From Cryptomeria japonica (taxonomy: Eukaryota; Streptophyta; Pinopsida; Cupressales; Cupressaceae), in contig NC_081409.1 in NCBI RefSeq assembly GCF_030272615.1, positions 619,241,255 to 619,305,254 of the forward strand: a stretch of 64,000 nt of DNA, given 5' to 3'. Shown here piece by piece: positions 1 to 12,264 of this stretch. A program made the position numbers and the translations under genes. Numbering within the stretch: the first letter of the stretch is position 1; each line of letters starts with the position of its first letter. Below the pieces are notes generated by a model. It ran no database searches and had not been told where the DNA came from. It saw only the letters and a list, made by a program, of their open reading frames with translations.

Positions 1-2138
1 AGCCTACCTCCTAATCTTGAGGCATTAAAGGCTCTACCTAAGGCTTCGGACATTATAATAAATAAGAAGGGTGAGAGCGGATCCCCCTATCTCAAGCCCC
101 TTGTTGCTTCGAAATATCCTTCCAGTTTTCTGTTTATCAAGACTGAGTAACTGGGACTTGAAATACATCTATATACCCAATTAATCCATTGTCTATCAAA
201 GCCGAAGGCTTTCATACAGCTACATATGAAATACTAGTCTACTTTATCATATGTTTTCTTGATATCAAGTTTTATTAGCATATTTGGTTGTCTTTGGTTT
301 TGTATGGAATGAATAGCCTCTTGTACAATAACTATCCCATCCAAGATTGATCTGTTATGAACAAATCTTGTCTGTTCTTCATAAATGATAACTAGTATGA
401 GCTTTTTTAATCTATTAGCCATGATTTTAGTTAACAATTTATATGTCATGTTGCATAAGGATATGGGTCTAAATTCTTCCCATTTTGAGGGATTTTCTTT
501 TTTAGGTATAAGTGCTAAGAATGTGTTGTTTATCTCCTTCAGAAAATTGCCTGCATTTCTAGCTACTTCTAAGGCATCTGACACTTCGTCACTTATAATA
601 TGCCAGCATTTCTGATAGAAGCTAGCAGGGTATCCATCTGGTCTAGGGGCCTTGTCCCCTAAAAATTGAAATAGATCCTATTTTACTTCTTCCTTGGTGA
701 TTTTAGCATTAAGCATCTTATTATCCTCTTCTGATAGTATTTTAGGAATGTTTTTAATCAAATCCCAATTGTGTGGGAGATCCGAGTATTCCCAATTATT
801 CAACAAGTTTATAAAGTATTGGGTTGCATCCTTCGCAATCATCTTTTGATCTATGATAATCTGGTTTTCCTCATTGGTTATTTGCGAGATTCTATTCTTG
901 GCTCTCCTCACCTTAACACTATTATGAAAAAACTTAGTATTTTTATCTCCATCACTCAACCAAACTTCTTTGGATTTTTGTTTCCAGAAAATTTCTTCCT
1001 TGGCTGAAGTGTCCTCATACTCACCTAGGAGCCTTTTCTCTATTTTGTATAAGACTTGATCCATCCCATGTCGAATTACTTCTGTGTTTATATTCTCCAG
1101 TTCTTTTTTGATTCGTAATTTTTCTTCGAAGATGTTCTTAAATCTTTCCTTGTTCCAATCTAGTAATTTATGCTTAATTTCTTTTAATTTTGAATTTAAA
1201 GAGAACATTTTGGAACCCTAAAAATTACTTTCTGTCCACCATTTTTGTATGTTGGGAAAAAAATCCTCATGCTTAAACCACATGAATTCGAACTTGAATG
1301 GTCTCCCATAGGTTTTCAAGTCTCCCATCAGTTCCAGCATTACTGGAAAGTGATCGGATCTTGACCATGGTAGAGCAAAGGCTTTCATCTTGGTTTGGAA
1401 AGAAGTTAGGTCCCCTTTGAAGAAGAACTTGTCCAATATTTCAGAGATGTTAGAGAAACCCGATCTCCTGTTATTCCATGTGTGTGAATCCTTGTCAGTT
1501 TTTATTTCTAAAAGGTAATTATTATTTATCCATTCCATAAAATATTTTTGAGGTTTCCTTATGATTTTTGATCCTCCACGTTTCTCAGATTGGTGGAGAA
1601 TGGTGTTGAAATCTCCACCTATAATGTAGTGTGGAGCCATTTGATTTGTTAAGAATTGACCAATTTCTAGCCATACTGACTTTTTCTTCTTCGTAGTAAT
1701 TGGGCCATAGATATTTATGATGATAAATTATGTATCTCTATCAAGTGCTTTAATTTTGCCCACCATCCAGTGTTGCATCTTGATATATCTTGTATAATTT
1801 ATTGTGTTTTTCTTCCATAATAAAGCCAATCCACCTGATGTCCCAATGGATTTTGTTGCCTCTATCTGCCATTGGTAGAGGTTCTTACAAAATTTGGACA
1901 TATCTTCCTTGTTTAATTTAGTTTCTTGCAACATGACTATATCCATATCAGATCTTTTTAAGCTACGCTTAATCAAGTGTTTCTTACTATGGACGCCTAG
2001 GCCCCTTACATTCCATGTCAATATATTTATACCAGCCTGGGGGCTGGCAGGCTCTTTCCTGGGCAAAATAGGGTTGTTATTTTGGTCTGCCCCTCCACCT
2101 GCCCATCCAATTTCATTTTGTCTAAAAAAGACTTTCAA
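1..2138 (-). pseudogene. LINE ORF2: endonuclease and reverse transcriptase, broken and cut by window edge
   Basis: ORF2 nicks target DNA and reverse-transcribes the element RNA (target-primed reverse transcription). The endonuclease spans about 2030-1218: TWNVRGLG (Asn about residue 43), LQETKL (Glu about 72), GGDFNT and RSDHFPV supply the expected catalytic Asn, Glu, Asp and Asp-His. The LDR-type motif reads LDKFFF. The RT fingers and palm run from about 680 to 1, with FRPISLCN and motif A KLDIKKTYDKVD. The conserved RQGDPLSP box is present with its Gln codon turned into TAG. Everything visible is in one frame; stops lie near 1727, 1217, 677, 233 and in that box. The YADD-type box would lie left of the window. 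Confidence 0.88.
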
Positions 2139-2241
2139 CCTCTCTTATTGTTGTCAGGTTTGCCACAATCTAGGTTCTCTTTATTTCCTTCTATCAACAT
2201 TATACCCATGTTGGTGTGTCCTCGAGATTAATATTTGATTC

Positions 2242-3806
2242 CTAGTTTCTTTTGTCCTCCTGCATGTTAATTAATTCCTTGATTATAAAGTTTCTTTCTT
2301 CTAATTCATTCATCCCTTTGACCATTAGAGAGGGGTTATCCATGTATTGAGTCTCAGGAACCACTTCTTCTTGTTCGTTCATATTAACCATTTCCTGAGG
2401 CATATCTGCAATGTGATCATAGTCTTCCAAGGGGATGTTATTTTCTACTATCTTGGCTTCCTGAATCATTTCGTCTACTATTTCTTTTGCAAATTTTCCC
2501 ATTAGATTGTCAATGACATCTCCCACTTCTTTTTGGATTTTGCCCTCATCCGGCATTATATGGGTCTTGTTGTTATTGGCAGATTTGGGTGTATTATTTC
2601 TAATCTAGGTGTTAGGTGGTGACCCTTGTTTATCCCCAATCTGTGAATCCATAATGATAAAGCCGCCAATGTAATTTTTGAATTGGATCTTAACCTTGTT
2701 AGTTGGTTTCATCAGATTCCCTGTATTTCTATTCTGGGTTTTTCTAACATTAGGGTTTAAACCACATATCTCCTTAGCAATCTCACCATTAAACCATTTG
2801 GGAATTAAGTTATAATTCCCATCCATTGTGTTGATGGATATATTCCTTAAGTAATTGGTGCTTCTTTCTACATCTATTAGTATTTTAATGTCGGATTTGT
2901 TTGACCAGTTTTTTTCTAGGGCAACGAATTTACCTATATTGTTGCCAATGTCAATAAGAACCTTGACATGCATCAGTTCCATAGGTAGGATGTGAATGAT
3001 TATCCATCTAGACTCTATGCTAAATTCATGTCTATTTGGGTTGAATTTAGGTTTCCAATCAAGAAATTTAAAATTCATTCCTTTGTAAAACACCTATTCA
3101 CCCTCTAACAATCTATATTTTAATGATTCCTTAACGCATTCAATGAAGTTGAAATTATTGGTTAAAGATATTATACTTACCTGGCCGTGGAACGTTTCTC
3201 TCCACTAGTTCGCTATTTCTAATGAGGATTGCCCACTGCCTTCCCATTTTGTAAATAATCCATGCTTAATGCAGTAATTTCTTAACTCCGTGGTGGCATT
3301 TGGGGTCGAGATTTGGATGGGCTCTGACCTAGGGTTTTTTGAATTTGTGGATATCTATTTTCTAACAGGGATTTTTGGCTCCTTCAATGTTTTTTGCATT
3401 ACATGAGTGTTATTAATATTGGTATGATGTGTGGGTTCTCTGAATTTGGATGGTTTTATTAAACCCTCTGCCTAGATTCTTCGAGGTTCAGGTTGAGACC
3501 ATTTCAGTTCTACCTTTGAACCTAATGGCACCCAGTTTGCTTTGGTAGTTAAGGAGGGAATTTGTGTGGTAATGGGGACTACCCAAATATGGGCTATGTC
3601 CAATGTGGCCCTAGCCATGCTTTTTTCTGCATTAATGGTTCTCCTACTTCGAACCACTTGCCATGGTTGGTCTTGCAGAGGGGGAGCCCTTCCAGATGTT
3701 GAAGGAACCCCACTATCATGCGCTTTGCTATCTCTGTTTCAAAAATTTGCACTATTGAGGATTCACAGAGCCATATTAAATTTTCATTAAGAATGCGTGA
3801 ATTCAA
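2242..3806 (-). pseudogene. LINE ORF1 (nucleic-acid-binding, DUF4283-like), broken
   Basis: In plant L1 elements ORF1 binds the element RNA and chaperones the RNP. The best part is 3093-2605. It shows the pattern FLDWKPKFNP, then WIIIHILPMELMH, then IGNNIGKFV, matching the C-terminal half of the plant DUF4283 fold (tryptophan, LP-(M/L)-(E/H)-L, IGN-x-(I/L)GKF). Segments 3657-3472, 3093-2605 and 2556-2242 share one frame separated by stops. The N-terminal piece 3806-3594 is in another frame, so at least one frameshift is present. I see no CCHC knuckle downstream; the tail at 2556-2242 is acidic and Met/Glu-rich. The start is uncertain. ORF2 begins about 100 bases further on. Confidence 0.65.
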
Positions 3807-6450
3807 AGTATAAGACTGGAAAATAGCAACTAGTAAATGGAAATGTTGTTTTCTGATATATATATTTTTTTACTTTAATACAGTAATAAAACAGAATTAA
3901 TGGCTTCTACCTGTATCTCTAGATTTCTCTGCTATGCCTAAATCTGAATAAATATCTCTCTTTTTTTTTTTAACATACAACAAACCTTTTTAGACTAATA
4001 GATTTACCTATTGCATTTCTTTTCATTCTAACTTCTAATAGTTAACAGTAGGAAGAGATACATCTAGATTTGTTTATTTTAACTTTCTTTTCTTTTGAAA
4101 TAAAGGAAAATGACAATAATAAATATAACTACAGAAACATTTAAATTTTACAGGAAAAACACTTAAAACATTTTCATTTCCTTTTTTGCATCTTTTTTTT
4201 TCTTTTTACAAATTGTAGAGATAATAGATGACAAATTGTAGTTAAATAACAGGTTTAAATAAAATACAGTTTTCTTATAATGGATAGATTTTAGATAAAA
4301 GAAACAACATTAACATTACAACCTTTCATTCACAAACACTTTTCTCATAAAAACATTTTAAATACAATAGTCAACTTTTACAATGAGGGTAATACCCCAA
4401 CTGGTCTCTCATTCCTAATAATGAGGACTTAAATAAAATAATGCATTTCTTCATACAAAAATAAATACAATATAAATCTCCTCACTTACATTTCTGCAAC
4501 TCAAATATAATATTACATTTCCTATTCTTTCCTTTTTAACAAATTACAATATTACATTCTTTTTTCTTTCTTTCTACAACTAAAGTAAAATATGCAACTC
4601 CTAGCTTTCTTTTCCAAGCAACCTGCATTCAAAATTTAAGGTTGTGACCATGGGGTGCTCACCTCTCAGCCTAGGCTTACTAGAAGCCACCCCTAAGCTT
4701 GGAGAACCAAGTCCTAGCTGGGTTACACTCAAGCAAACACAAACAAGCAAGGGGAAAAACTCAACAAACACATTCCCATCCCAAAGTTGAAACTTCATCA
4801 CACAATGTGATGTTTTAAAAGGGTGGAAGTGGATCAAATACCTTGAGGAGATTTGCAAGATAATAGATCACAGCCAACTCATGGCAACCAAGAACACCAC
4901 AAAAATCCATCTCAACCCAACATCCTTATGACCCCCAAGGCATACATGCCATATTTTCTCCCCTTATGACCCCCGAATGCATAAACAAGACTATGCAGCA
5001 AGGGTCACATACACAAACCCTTGAGATCACTCTCATAATGAAAGCCTCTCAATCTAAGGCTATCAAACTCCTTCCACCCCCAAGACCATTCTACCCTCCC
5101 AAGGGTAGAAGGCCTTGGATACTTCCAAAACACAATAAAATGCATCACAAAAAATGGGAAAAGAATCACATAAAAACTTTCACAAATACAATGCAAGGAA
5201 GGATACAACATTTACATTCATGCATCCTACAAATAGATTTCAAACATACAAGTAAGAAAATGCACCAACCTTGAATCTACCAAGGGTATTCTAGGGCTAG
5301 CTTGGAGAAGAGCAGCCCAATTCCACAAAATTTTTCTGCAATACTTAGCCCAAAATTCCTATTCTAAAACTGGTTTTTCTTCCAAAATTGTCAAAATCTC
5401 CAAAAATGGAGAGTGGGTGATTAACTCACTAAGTCTGAATCTCTAGCCTAAGAAGGCTTCTCTCACTCCTTCCAACCTCTTGAATAGAGTGAGAGACTCC
5501 CATTGGTTGGTCTTCCCTAGGTCTTACACACTCCCTAACCAAGGCACCTCAAGAAGAGGAACGAAATGGGGAAGAGGAATGACACACACCAAGGAGGTTA
5601 TCTAACCAAGGATGGCACTCCTATAGATGAAATTCGTCCATCTTGGGAAAACCACTTTTTTGGGTGGTTAAACAAGCCCTAGGGGAAAGACACATGGCCA
5701 AATTTGGCCTTCACCCATAGGTACCCCATGAGGCCCAATAAAAATGCCCCAAAACTGACTCTAGGAGTTGGTTTAACCCTTCGAAAGTCCACCTAAAGTT
5801 AACCTACGGGTCAACTCTGAGTTGACCCTCCTTATGGCTCACTATCCTAGATTTCTTGGAACCTTCAAGGATAATATGGAAATATATGAATTAAACAAAA
5901 AGTAAATCTCTCAAAAAAAAGGTGACATGACAATTGCCAACACAACATACAACATATGTGTCAAGTGACACTACAAAAATAATTCCACATCACAATTGTA
6001 CACATGGCAATTGTCCCTTGAATGATTTACACAATTTCATAAATACAATTTACACTCATGCAAACATTTTATGTTTACGAATAAAATACAATACATATGG
6101 GGTGTTGTCTCTCCAAATAGACAATCCCTGGTTTTACGAATGTACATAGGCCTAGGCTTGATTCTCCATAATGTTTCCATGGTCACATGGATAATTTTCC
6201 TGCTCATCTCAAATACACATTAGTAATTCCCAAATAGCCTCATATAATATTAAACACATAAATAAGAATACACATCAATCACGCTGCATATAATTGACAT
6301 CATATAATTTAATTTTCTATATATCAAAGCAAATTCACATAAGCAATCATCATAATCCTCATAATTTTAATCCATTCATAAGATATGCATCATATTTCTA
6401 GCATCCTAATAAAGTCCTGCAAATCAAATAATGACATACATCATCTCAAT
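3807..6450. other. Unclassified AT-rich intergenic DNA, no gene seen
   Basis: 3807-4600 is very AT-rich with homopolymer T and A runs. 4600-5900 is more mixed in composition and holds only short open frames without recognisable motifs. 5900-6450 is again AT-rich with many CATA/ATAC words. I find no LTR terminus, primer site or conserved protein motif. It may be old LTR or leader sequence from decayed retroelements, but nothing visible proves that. Confidence 0.5.
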
Positions 6451-6591
6451 GTTGTCCTATTCTAGAATCATATAAAATTCTATACCCATAATGCATAAAA
6501 ATGAAGCATAAATATACCAATGTTATCCAATTCCTGAGGGCATATAAAGTTCTATATCCATAATGCATAAAAATAAGGCATCCATAATAGA
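6451..6591. repeat. Two-copy tandem repeat, unit about 71 bp
   Basis: Two adjacent units start at 6451 (GTTGTCCTATTCTAG) and 6522 (GTTATCCAATTCCTG). Each continues into a near-identical block with TATAAAATTCTATACCC or its variant and then CATAATGCATAAAAAT. The array ends against the proposed gypsy LTR start at 6599. Confidence 0.7.
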
Positions 6592-6598
6592 TCCAACA

Positions 6599-7900
6599 TG
6601 AAAATCACTGAAATGCTAGGATGGATTGAGGTAGGGCCTCACAACTCACATAGGTTGAGATGGCTCCATATGTTTGGTAAGGGATTGTTTTCACCCTTCT
6701 TTTGTGAGGGTACCTTGTATGACTATTATGAGTATGAATTTCTGTTCTTTCTGAGGATATCATACATGTCTACTATGGGTGCATATTTACCATTTTTGTG
6801 AGGGTAGCACATAGGAGTGTCACTAGTAAGGATGGCCATATTCCCTTCTATATGAGGATAGCATGTAATGACACTCCATTCCTATATGTGACCATGGTCA
6901 TATGCCATGGTTTTATTGTACACCTCTAGAAGAGTCTATTGTTGATTTTAGCCTTGTGTAGTCATGTGATTATTGTTATGTCAAGTTCATTATGTTCTTT
7001 GTTGAGTCCCATGGTTGTTAGGTGTCATGCTAGGTCTTGAGTGAGTGTTGGGACCCCATGTAATCTCCTAGCATGAGGGGTGGTTCCTATTTGGTTCCAC
7101 ATGGCTGAGTGGTTTGATGGCTTCTCCCATTAGGATAACCTTCATTGGAGTTGTGTGTGTGGATGTGGATTCTATTGTTCTCCTTTATGTGAGAATACTT
7201 GCGGTTGATTCTATGTATTGTATTACTCATGTATTCATGATGGCATCATATAAAGGAAAGGATCATGTACCTTGTAAAAGTGAATCTATGTAATGTGACA
7301 TTGTAAGACTAGAAATTGTATGTAATAAATATGATACTCTTGGATGTGACATGAGTTGTCCTATTGTATTTTTAAATAAGTTGATGTATGTTGATCAGAT
7401 ATCATGGATATATGTTAATGTAATTGTATATTAAAGTAATCCTAATGATATGCATAAGATTCCTAGATCTAAGGTAATCTTAATGGAAGTATTGATTGTT
7501 TATGGAATTAGTAACATGATGTTAGGAAGGATATGTGTTAGCTTTATGATGATATAATGGATGCAATATATGGAATTAGGAACATTTGGTATTGGTGCTT
7601 AAAATGAATCTAGACTATACGATGCTACTCTTAAGTAGTGACGTTGAGATACCCTAGGAGAAATATGATATGATATGTCATTACACTTGTGTAAATTGTG
7701 TTGTGATGTGTTATGTAATGTGATAATTAAGAATAAGATGTAATTTTTAATGATGCATTTAGTATATGAAGTATATGATATGAATTAGATGGATGTTATA
7801 GATGTATGTGTTGTTTAGTAGATGATCTTTTATAAAAAAATTATCTCTATTTGTAGTTAGTTTAGGTGTATTTCTCTAAGGTATTTTGATAGGTACTACA
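6599..7900 (+). repeat. 5' LTR of a plus-strand gypsy element (gypsy 1)
   Basis: The right end is well supported. The LTR closes with ACTACA at 7895-7900, and an initiator-Met-like primer site follows. Much of 6850-7893 reappears inverted at 12262-13460 (for example the blocks around 7000-7130 and 7830-7893), as expected for a dispersed LTR family. The left end at 6599 (TGAAAATC) is a guess based on the required TG and on the tandem repeat ending there. Confidence 0.6.
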
Positions 7901-7903
7901 TCT

Positions 7904-7914
7904 CGTATCAGAGC
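7904..7914 (+). other. Primer binding site, tRNA-iMet type
   Basis: GTATCAGAGCC directly follows the LTR end and matches the core of the plant initiator-Met primer site (TGGTATCAGAGC), with CG in place of the leading TGG. Confidence 0.65.
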
Positions 7915-10237
7915 CCATGTTCATACATTGGGTACTCTAGTTTCACATGAGCCCATTGTGCATGTTGTAACTTAGCATGGTGGTGCAGGAGCACCTAGTT
8001 GGGTGAAACTTTCCTTTTTTGAGTATTTTGCGCTTTCATGTTTGTAATGTCTTGTGTTAAGTTTATATTGTTGTTTTAGGTTTTTATGTGTCTTTTCTAG
8101 TGGTTTTGATCTCATTTTGGGCTCAAGAGGTCAATTTTTACCTTTCAGGCTTTAAGTTGACAATTTTGGCAAAAATGTGTAAAATTGCCTAAAAGGTCTC
8201 CAAATGCTTTCCAAAGCATTGAAACATTTTTACTAAGTGTTTTTAAGCATCTATTAGGTTTTTAGACAAGTTGATGAGGTTAGGTTGTTAAAAATGTCTT
8301 TTGGAGCAAGAAATGTGGTCATTTGGGCTTGCAAAAGTTGTCAAAGTTGTCATTTTTTGGGTTTTTATAGTAAAACACAGTTGTGGAAGCCTCATGTCCA
8401 TATAGGGCTTGGTAAATAATTGGAAATAATATAAAAATTCCTCCCTTTTCCTTAATAAAGGTTGGTGATTGTATGAACAAGAGAATTCTAATAGAAATCA
8501 TGAAATTTTGGGTTTTATCACTAGTTTTTTCCTTCCTTGGAGTAATAGTCCATACTATAGCACTCTTGTCCATACTATACCTTCTAGGAAGTGTTCCTAT
8601 TGATTTTTCAATGCACCTCAAGTGATCATTGTACTATTTTTTCTTTTACAAATTGGTGAAATAAAATTTCTTTCATTCTGTGTGCTCACTACCCTGTCAA
8701 GGGTTTGGTGTTGGAAAATGCTACAACTTGACTAATCAAGGCCTGGGCTCCCACCAAAATGGATTGGGTCAATTTGGTTTATGCATGTAAATTGTGTATA
8801 TATTTCTTGTTGAGTCAAAACTATGGTTGGAGGACAAATTTGAGTGAAGATTAGACAAGTTTTGGAACTTGACTAATACCCTTCTTGAAAACTCAAATTC
8901 TTGTAATCAAATGCATTGAAGTGCTAAATTTTCCAAGCAAGGAGTCTGAGAAGTGTTACAAGTTGGCTTGATTCAACTTCAATAATTGACAAGTTTTTAA
9001 TTTGCAAGTTTTATCAATATTTGTATTTAGCAGCAAATTCATTGTTTTGTGATTTGTTTTTGTCAAAATGCTCAAGGAATGCTTCAAGAGAATTATCCAA
9101 GCCTTGTAACTATGAAGGAAATGTAATAGGAAGATTTATTATTGTTTTTCATACCTCATTGAGGTATATCTCCAGTTCAAACTCCTTGTTATGCAGATCC
9201 AAAGATGTAGCACCAAGTTGACAGGTAAAAGGGTAGTGTTTTAACAGTGACAGTGGTATTTCACTTCTTTTCTTAGTTGTTTGCCAAGTGTTTGGCATAA
9301 TGGTTGTGTGAAAGAGGTAGGGAACACATGTTTAAGTGATTACATAGGTTCTTTGAAGAGTTAAGCACTTACATTGGTGAACAAAGATGCAAACACAGTG
9401 GTTATACTCCAAAACCCTCCAAAACCCTACTTTTAAGCCCAAATTTGTAGACAATCACTAAACTTGGATGATGGAGCCTAATACCTGAAAAATAATTGAG
9501 CCTAGACCTCTAAATCATCATCCAAGAAAATTTTGTGGGAGGATTTGGCCATCGTTGATCAGAATAAGCAAAAAAGTGACAATTACCCCTCCACGGACTA
9601 GTAGCCCTTTTGACTATTTTTGTCAAAAAGCATGAACCCAATTGCAAGGAGGATTTTGGGGCTTATGAAAATTTGTGAGATCACTCTAAAATAATGAAAC
9701 AAGTGGCATTTGAGACCTTGGACAATGTGTAGTCTCATTTGGGGGTTTTGACCTTTGGTTGGTGAGTTGAGTAAGCTAAGGGCTATGAGCCTTAAACTAA
9801 GTTGGTTGTGAAATTTTGAGTAAAACCTTGTTGCCTATACATGACCATGTTGGAATTTCCTAATGCACACTAAAAACAATAATTTTAATGTTAAGAGAAC
9901 CAAGGAATGAGAAATGTGTAGATGGGTGAAGTGAGGAATTAGAGTAAGTTTGAGCAAGGGTGTGAGCTTTCACCAAAAAAGGAGGTTGATGGTGAAGTCT
10001 TGTAGGGAGGTCTGACTATTGTAACTAAACTTGATATTTTCAAACATAAGGACCAAACATAAACAATACTTTTGTTTCCTATTGTAACTTCTCGACCAAA
10101 ATTGTCCTTTTGAGCACTTCACCTAGCAATCTCCCTATCACATGGGGTAGCCTAGTGGTTTATCCCTACTTGTTATGTTATTTGCATTTGTTGTTTTTGC
10201 ATTAGCTTATGGTTCTTTTGTGTCTTTCTTAGATGAG
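7915..10237 (+). other. Long untranslated leader of gypsy 1, no gene seen
   Basis: About 2.3 kb between the primer site and the gag start. Both strands hold only short open frames without family motifs. A pyrimidine-rich tract ending TTTCTTAG lies just before the gag ATG and looks like a 3' splice acceptor; this is suggestive only. Confidence 0.5.
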
Positions 10238-10740
10238 ATGCCTACTAGAGGTAGAGGTTGTGGAAGTGCTCGTGGAGGTCACATCGGTACTTGTAGGAAC
10301 CCTCATCCCAAGGTTTCTGAGGAGTCAGACAACGAGGAGCAGCAACATAATGAGCAACCTGGAGGTGATGTGGTTCCACTGTTGGTGACAACATTTCAGA
10401 ATCTTCTTAATTCATTAGGACTAGGTTAGGAGGGAAACCATCGGGAGGAGTCTCATCATTCTCATTAGTGAGAAAGGTAGCATTCACGTTCACCACCTAG
10501 GAGAGTGGAGATGGATCCAGATGCTAGTGCATCTAGCCACATGAGAGATCTCTTGTGAGTGGGTTTTCCTACCTTTGATGGTCTCAGTAGTGGCATGGAG
10601 GTGGAAACATGGTTGCTAGATTTGAATAGGTGTTTTTCTATGTACCCATATAGCAGTAACACTAAGGAAAGATGTGTGATAATACATCTTTATGATTTTG
10701 CATCAACATGGTGGTAGACAGAGGAGTGTATTAATCTTAG
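10238..10740 (+). pseudogene. Gypsy gag (chromovirus/Del-like N-terminal part), truncated
   Basis: Gag forms the particle that packages element RNA. I take the ATG at 10238 because the Arg/Gly-rich start MPTRGRGCGSARGG is typical of plant Ty3/gypsy gag. After an acidic Gln-rich linker the capsid core appears in the same frame: FPTFDGLSSGMEVETWLLDL, then a Cys/Tyr-rich stretch, then ASTWW near 10710. This follows the retrotransposon gag pattern F-x-G-x(5)-A/V-E-x-WL...A-x-x-WW. Several in-frame stops interrupt it (first at 10427). The element breaks off near 10740 where a minus-strand remnant (LARD B) begins, so no protease or RT remains. Confidence 0.78.
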
Positions 10741-12261
10741 AGGATCCAATTAATACTGAGAGGGGGGTGAATCAACATTAACAACAATTTCAAATTTAAA
10801 ACTCAACCTTATTAAACTTCATCAAATGAACCATAAAGAAGTAGAGGAATAGGCATAAGACCAAAGTACCATACTTGAATGACTTCTTCTTGTTCTTCTT
10901 AATCTTAGTCAAATTATCCAACAGCTAGCTTTGTAGCAACTCATAGAGGTCATATTTGGAATTCTCCTTAATCATCTGATGTGTGGCTTATATTACTGTT
11001 CCAGACACAAAATTCTCTTGGCTGGAATGGTAAATTTTGTATCCAATTTCCATTGAAGAAAACTTCACATCTTGTTCTATGATATCATCAATTAGAATTG
11101 CCCTTTAATCAAACTTCAAACCAATTGCACCTGTGATGAGCTGATTCTACCTAGATTTCAACATGGGAAAACTATTAGATGAGCTCAAACCTATCACAAC
11201 TCTAATGGAATCCTTAGTGATCTTGAATAGTTTTATCAACCATATAAATTCATCGTGCATCTAACTTAAGATGTATTAGATCCATTAGTTCTCTTCAAAT
11301 ATCAAAAATTTGATGAACTGAATGAAATTGTTCATTTCTAGTGCCTTGTACTTTTCCCTCAGGCTGTATCCTTCTCTCAGATGATGCATGAATAGATTCA
11401 TCAATTTCAAGCTTGCAAGTTCATCCAAATTCATGTGAAATGTATGCCTTAATATCCTCAATATGCAAAACTATACGAAATTGATGAAAATGAACCTAAG
11501 GGTTCTTCCTCAATATATTTAAAAAAGCATTTCTTGAATATAGGGTGGGTCCTTTTAGTAATATCAACAACCAATGGCATATCCATTCTTAGAAATTTTG
11601 ATTTGCAATATTACGCAGATAAATATCTTTTTCTATCAGATTAGGGTTTGCAATGAAAAAGTTCTTGGATATTCACTTGTAGAGCACTCTAAACTCCTTT
11701 CATTTCAAATACAAAGTGACAAATGATAAAGATAAGCCACCTTTTATTATCTGCACACTCAACTTTTTAGTATTATAAATGCACTAACCCTAAACTTTTC
11801 AGATACCCTTATCCTACTCACAACTCCAAAAATTTCTTCATGAATCTTTGACATTAGCACAAATCCTTCTAGAGATCATTCCAAAACATCGATAGTACTT
11901 CAATATAGCATCTTCTAGCCTTCTATACTCTGGAACCAACTGCTAATAGGGGTAATTACGATCTTCTTGAAAAATCCCCTAGGCCAAAGGCCTTAATTCA
12001 TTTTTTGGAAGAATTTCCAACACCTGATTCAGGTGCGGACCCACTCCCTGCATCAATCTCACTCTTCTTCACCCATGTCTTATTCATTTTATTCCTGATC
12101 TCATCCACTTTCTCTTTGCCTTTATCATCTACCTGCACATTCTTGTTATTGTTTACTGGAACATTCTTGTTCACATTCTTTCTTCTACAGAATCTTGCAA
12201 TGTGACCGAATTTTTTGCAATTGTAGCCTACTACATTTTCTTGTCCAAGTGTAATTCTTGC
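10740..12261 (-). mobile_element. LARD B: remnant of a pol-less LTR element, minus strand
   Basis: This fragment holds a gag-type zinc knuckle (12264-11998) and the N-terminal half of the unknown LARD protein (about 11900-10790). At the left end, 10751-10772 reads ACTGAGAGGGGGGTGAATCA, the motif that marks the U5 end of several LTRs here. So only about 40 bp of 3' LTR remain, and they are fused directly to mid-protein coding sequence by a deletion. The right end abuts an inverted gypsy LTR. Confidence 0.65.
10790..11900 (-). pseudogene. LARD-family large protein of unknown function, N-terminal half (copy B)
   Basis: Not a family I can name. Read on the minus strand it parallels copy A (18521-21864) across several hundred codons. 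HDEFIWLIKLFKITKDSI here matches HDDFMWLEEQPFKITKEII there. AIGLKFD, a YDL-x-ELL block and FKYGTLVLCLFLYF follow in the same order as in copy A (LKFSVRVIG, DLCEVLLKNLFENL, LKFGSLLLCMFFYF). The alternating hydrophobic FKYGTL segment is the clearest anchor. Many stops and probable frameshifts are present. Coding stops near 10790, where the 3' LTR stub begins; the Val-Glu-Pro-Arg motif region and coiled-coil tail seen in copy A are deleted. Confidence 0.62.
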
Positions 12262-12264
12262 CAA
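11998..12264 (-). pseudogene. Gag-like zinc-knuckle fragment of LARD B
   Basis: An open frame of 88 codons. It carries one CCHC knuckle whose first Cys has become Tyr (YNCKKFGHIARFC), then an Asn/Lys/Val-rich linker and a Lys/Glu-rich tail ending GVGNSSKK. Zinc knuckles of this spacing bind element RNA in Copia and Gypsy gag. The frame opens within a few bases of the inverted gypsy LTR, so upstream gag has been lost. It lies just upstream (minus strand) of the LARD protein, the same order as in element A. Confidence 0.6.

Larger units (their letters stand above)
1..3806 (-). mobile_element. L1-type LINE (non-LTR retrotransposon), 3' part outside the window
   Basis: On the minus strand an ORF1 with a DUF4283-like segment is followed by an ORF2 with apurinic endonuclease and reverse transcriptase, the usual plant L1 order. 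The 5' end lies near 3.8 kb, where coding similarity stops and AT-rich DNA begins. The RT catalytic box, any RNase H and the 3' tail would lie left of position 1. Both ORFs carry stop codons, so the copy is dead. No target-site duplication can be tested because one end is missing. Confidence 0.88.

Noticed and set aside
385-1007. Plus-strand open frames opposite the LINE ORF2
   Set aside because: Shadows of the RT/endonuclease frame on the other strand.
4966-5274. Plus-strand frame of 102 codons
   Set aside because: Composition-driven (His/Lys/Thr from CA-rich DNA), overlapped by an equally long antisense frame, no motif.
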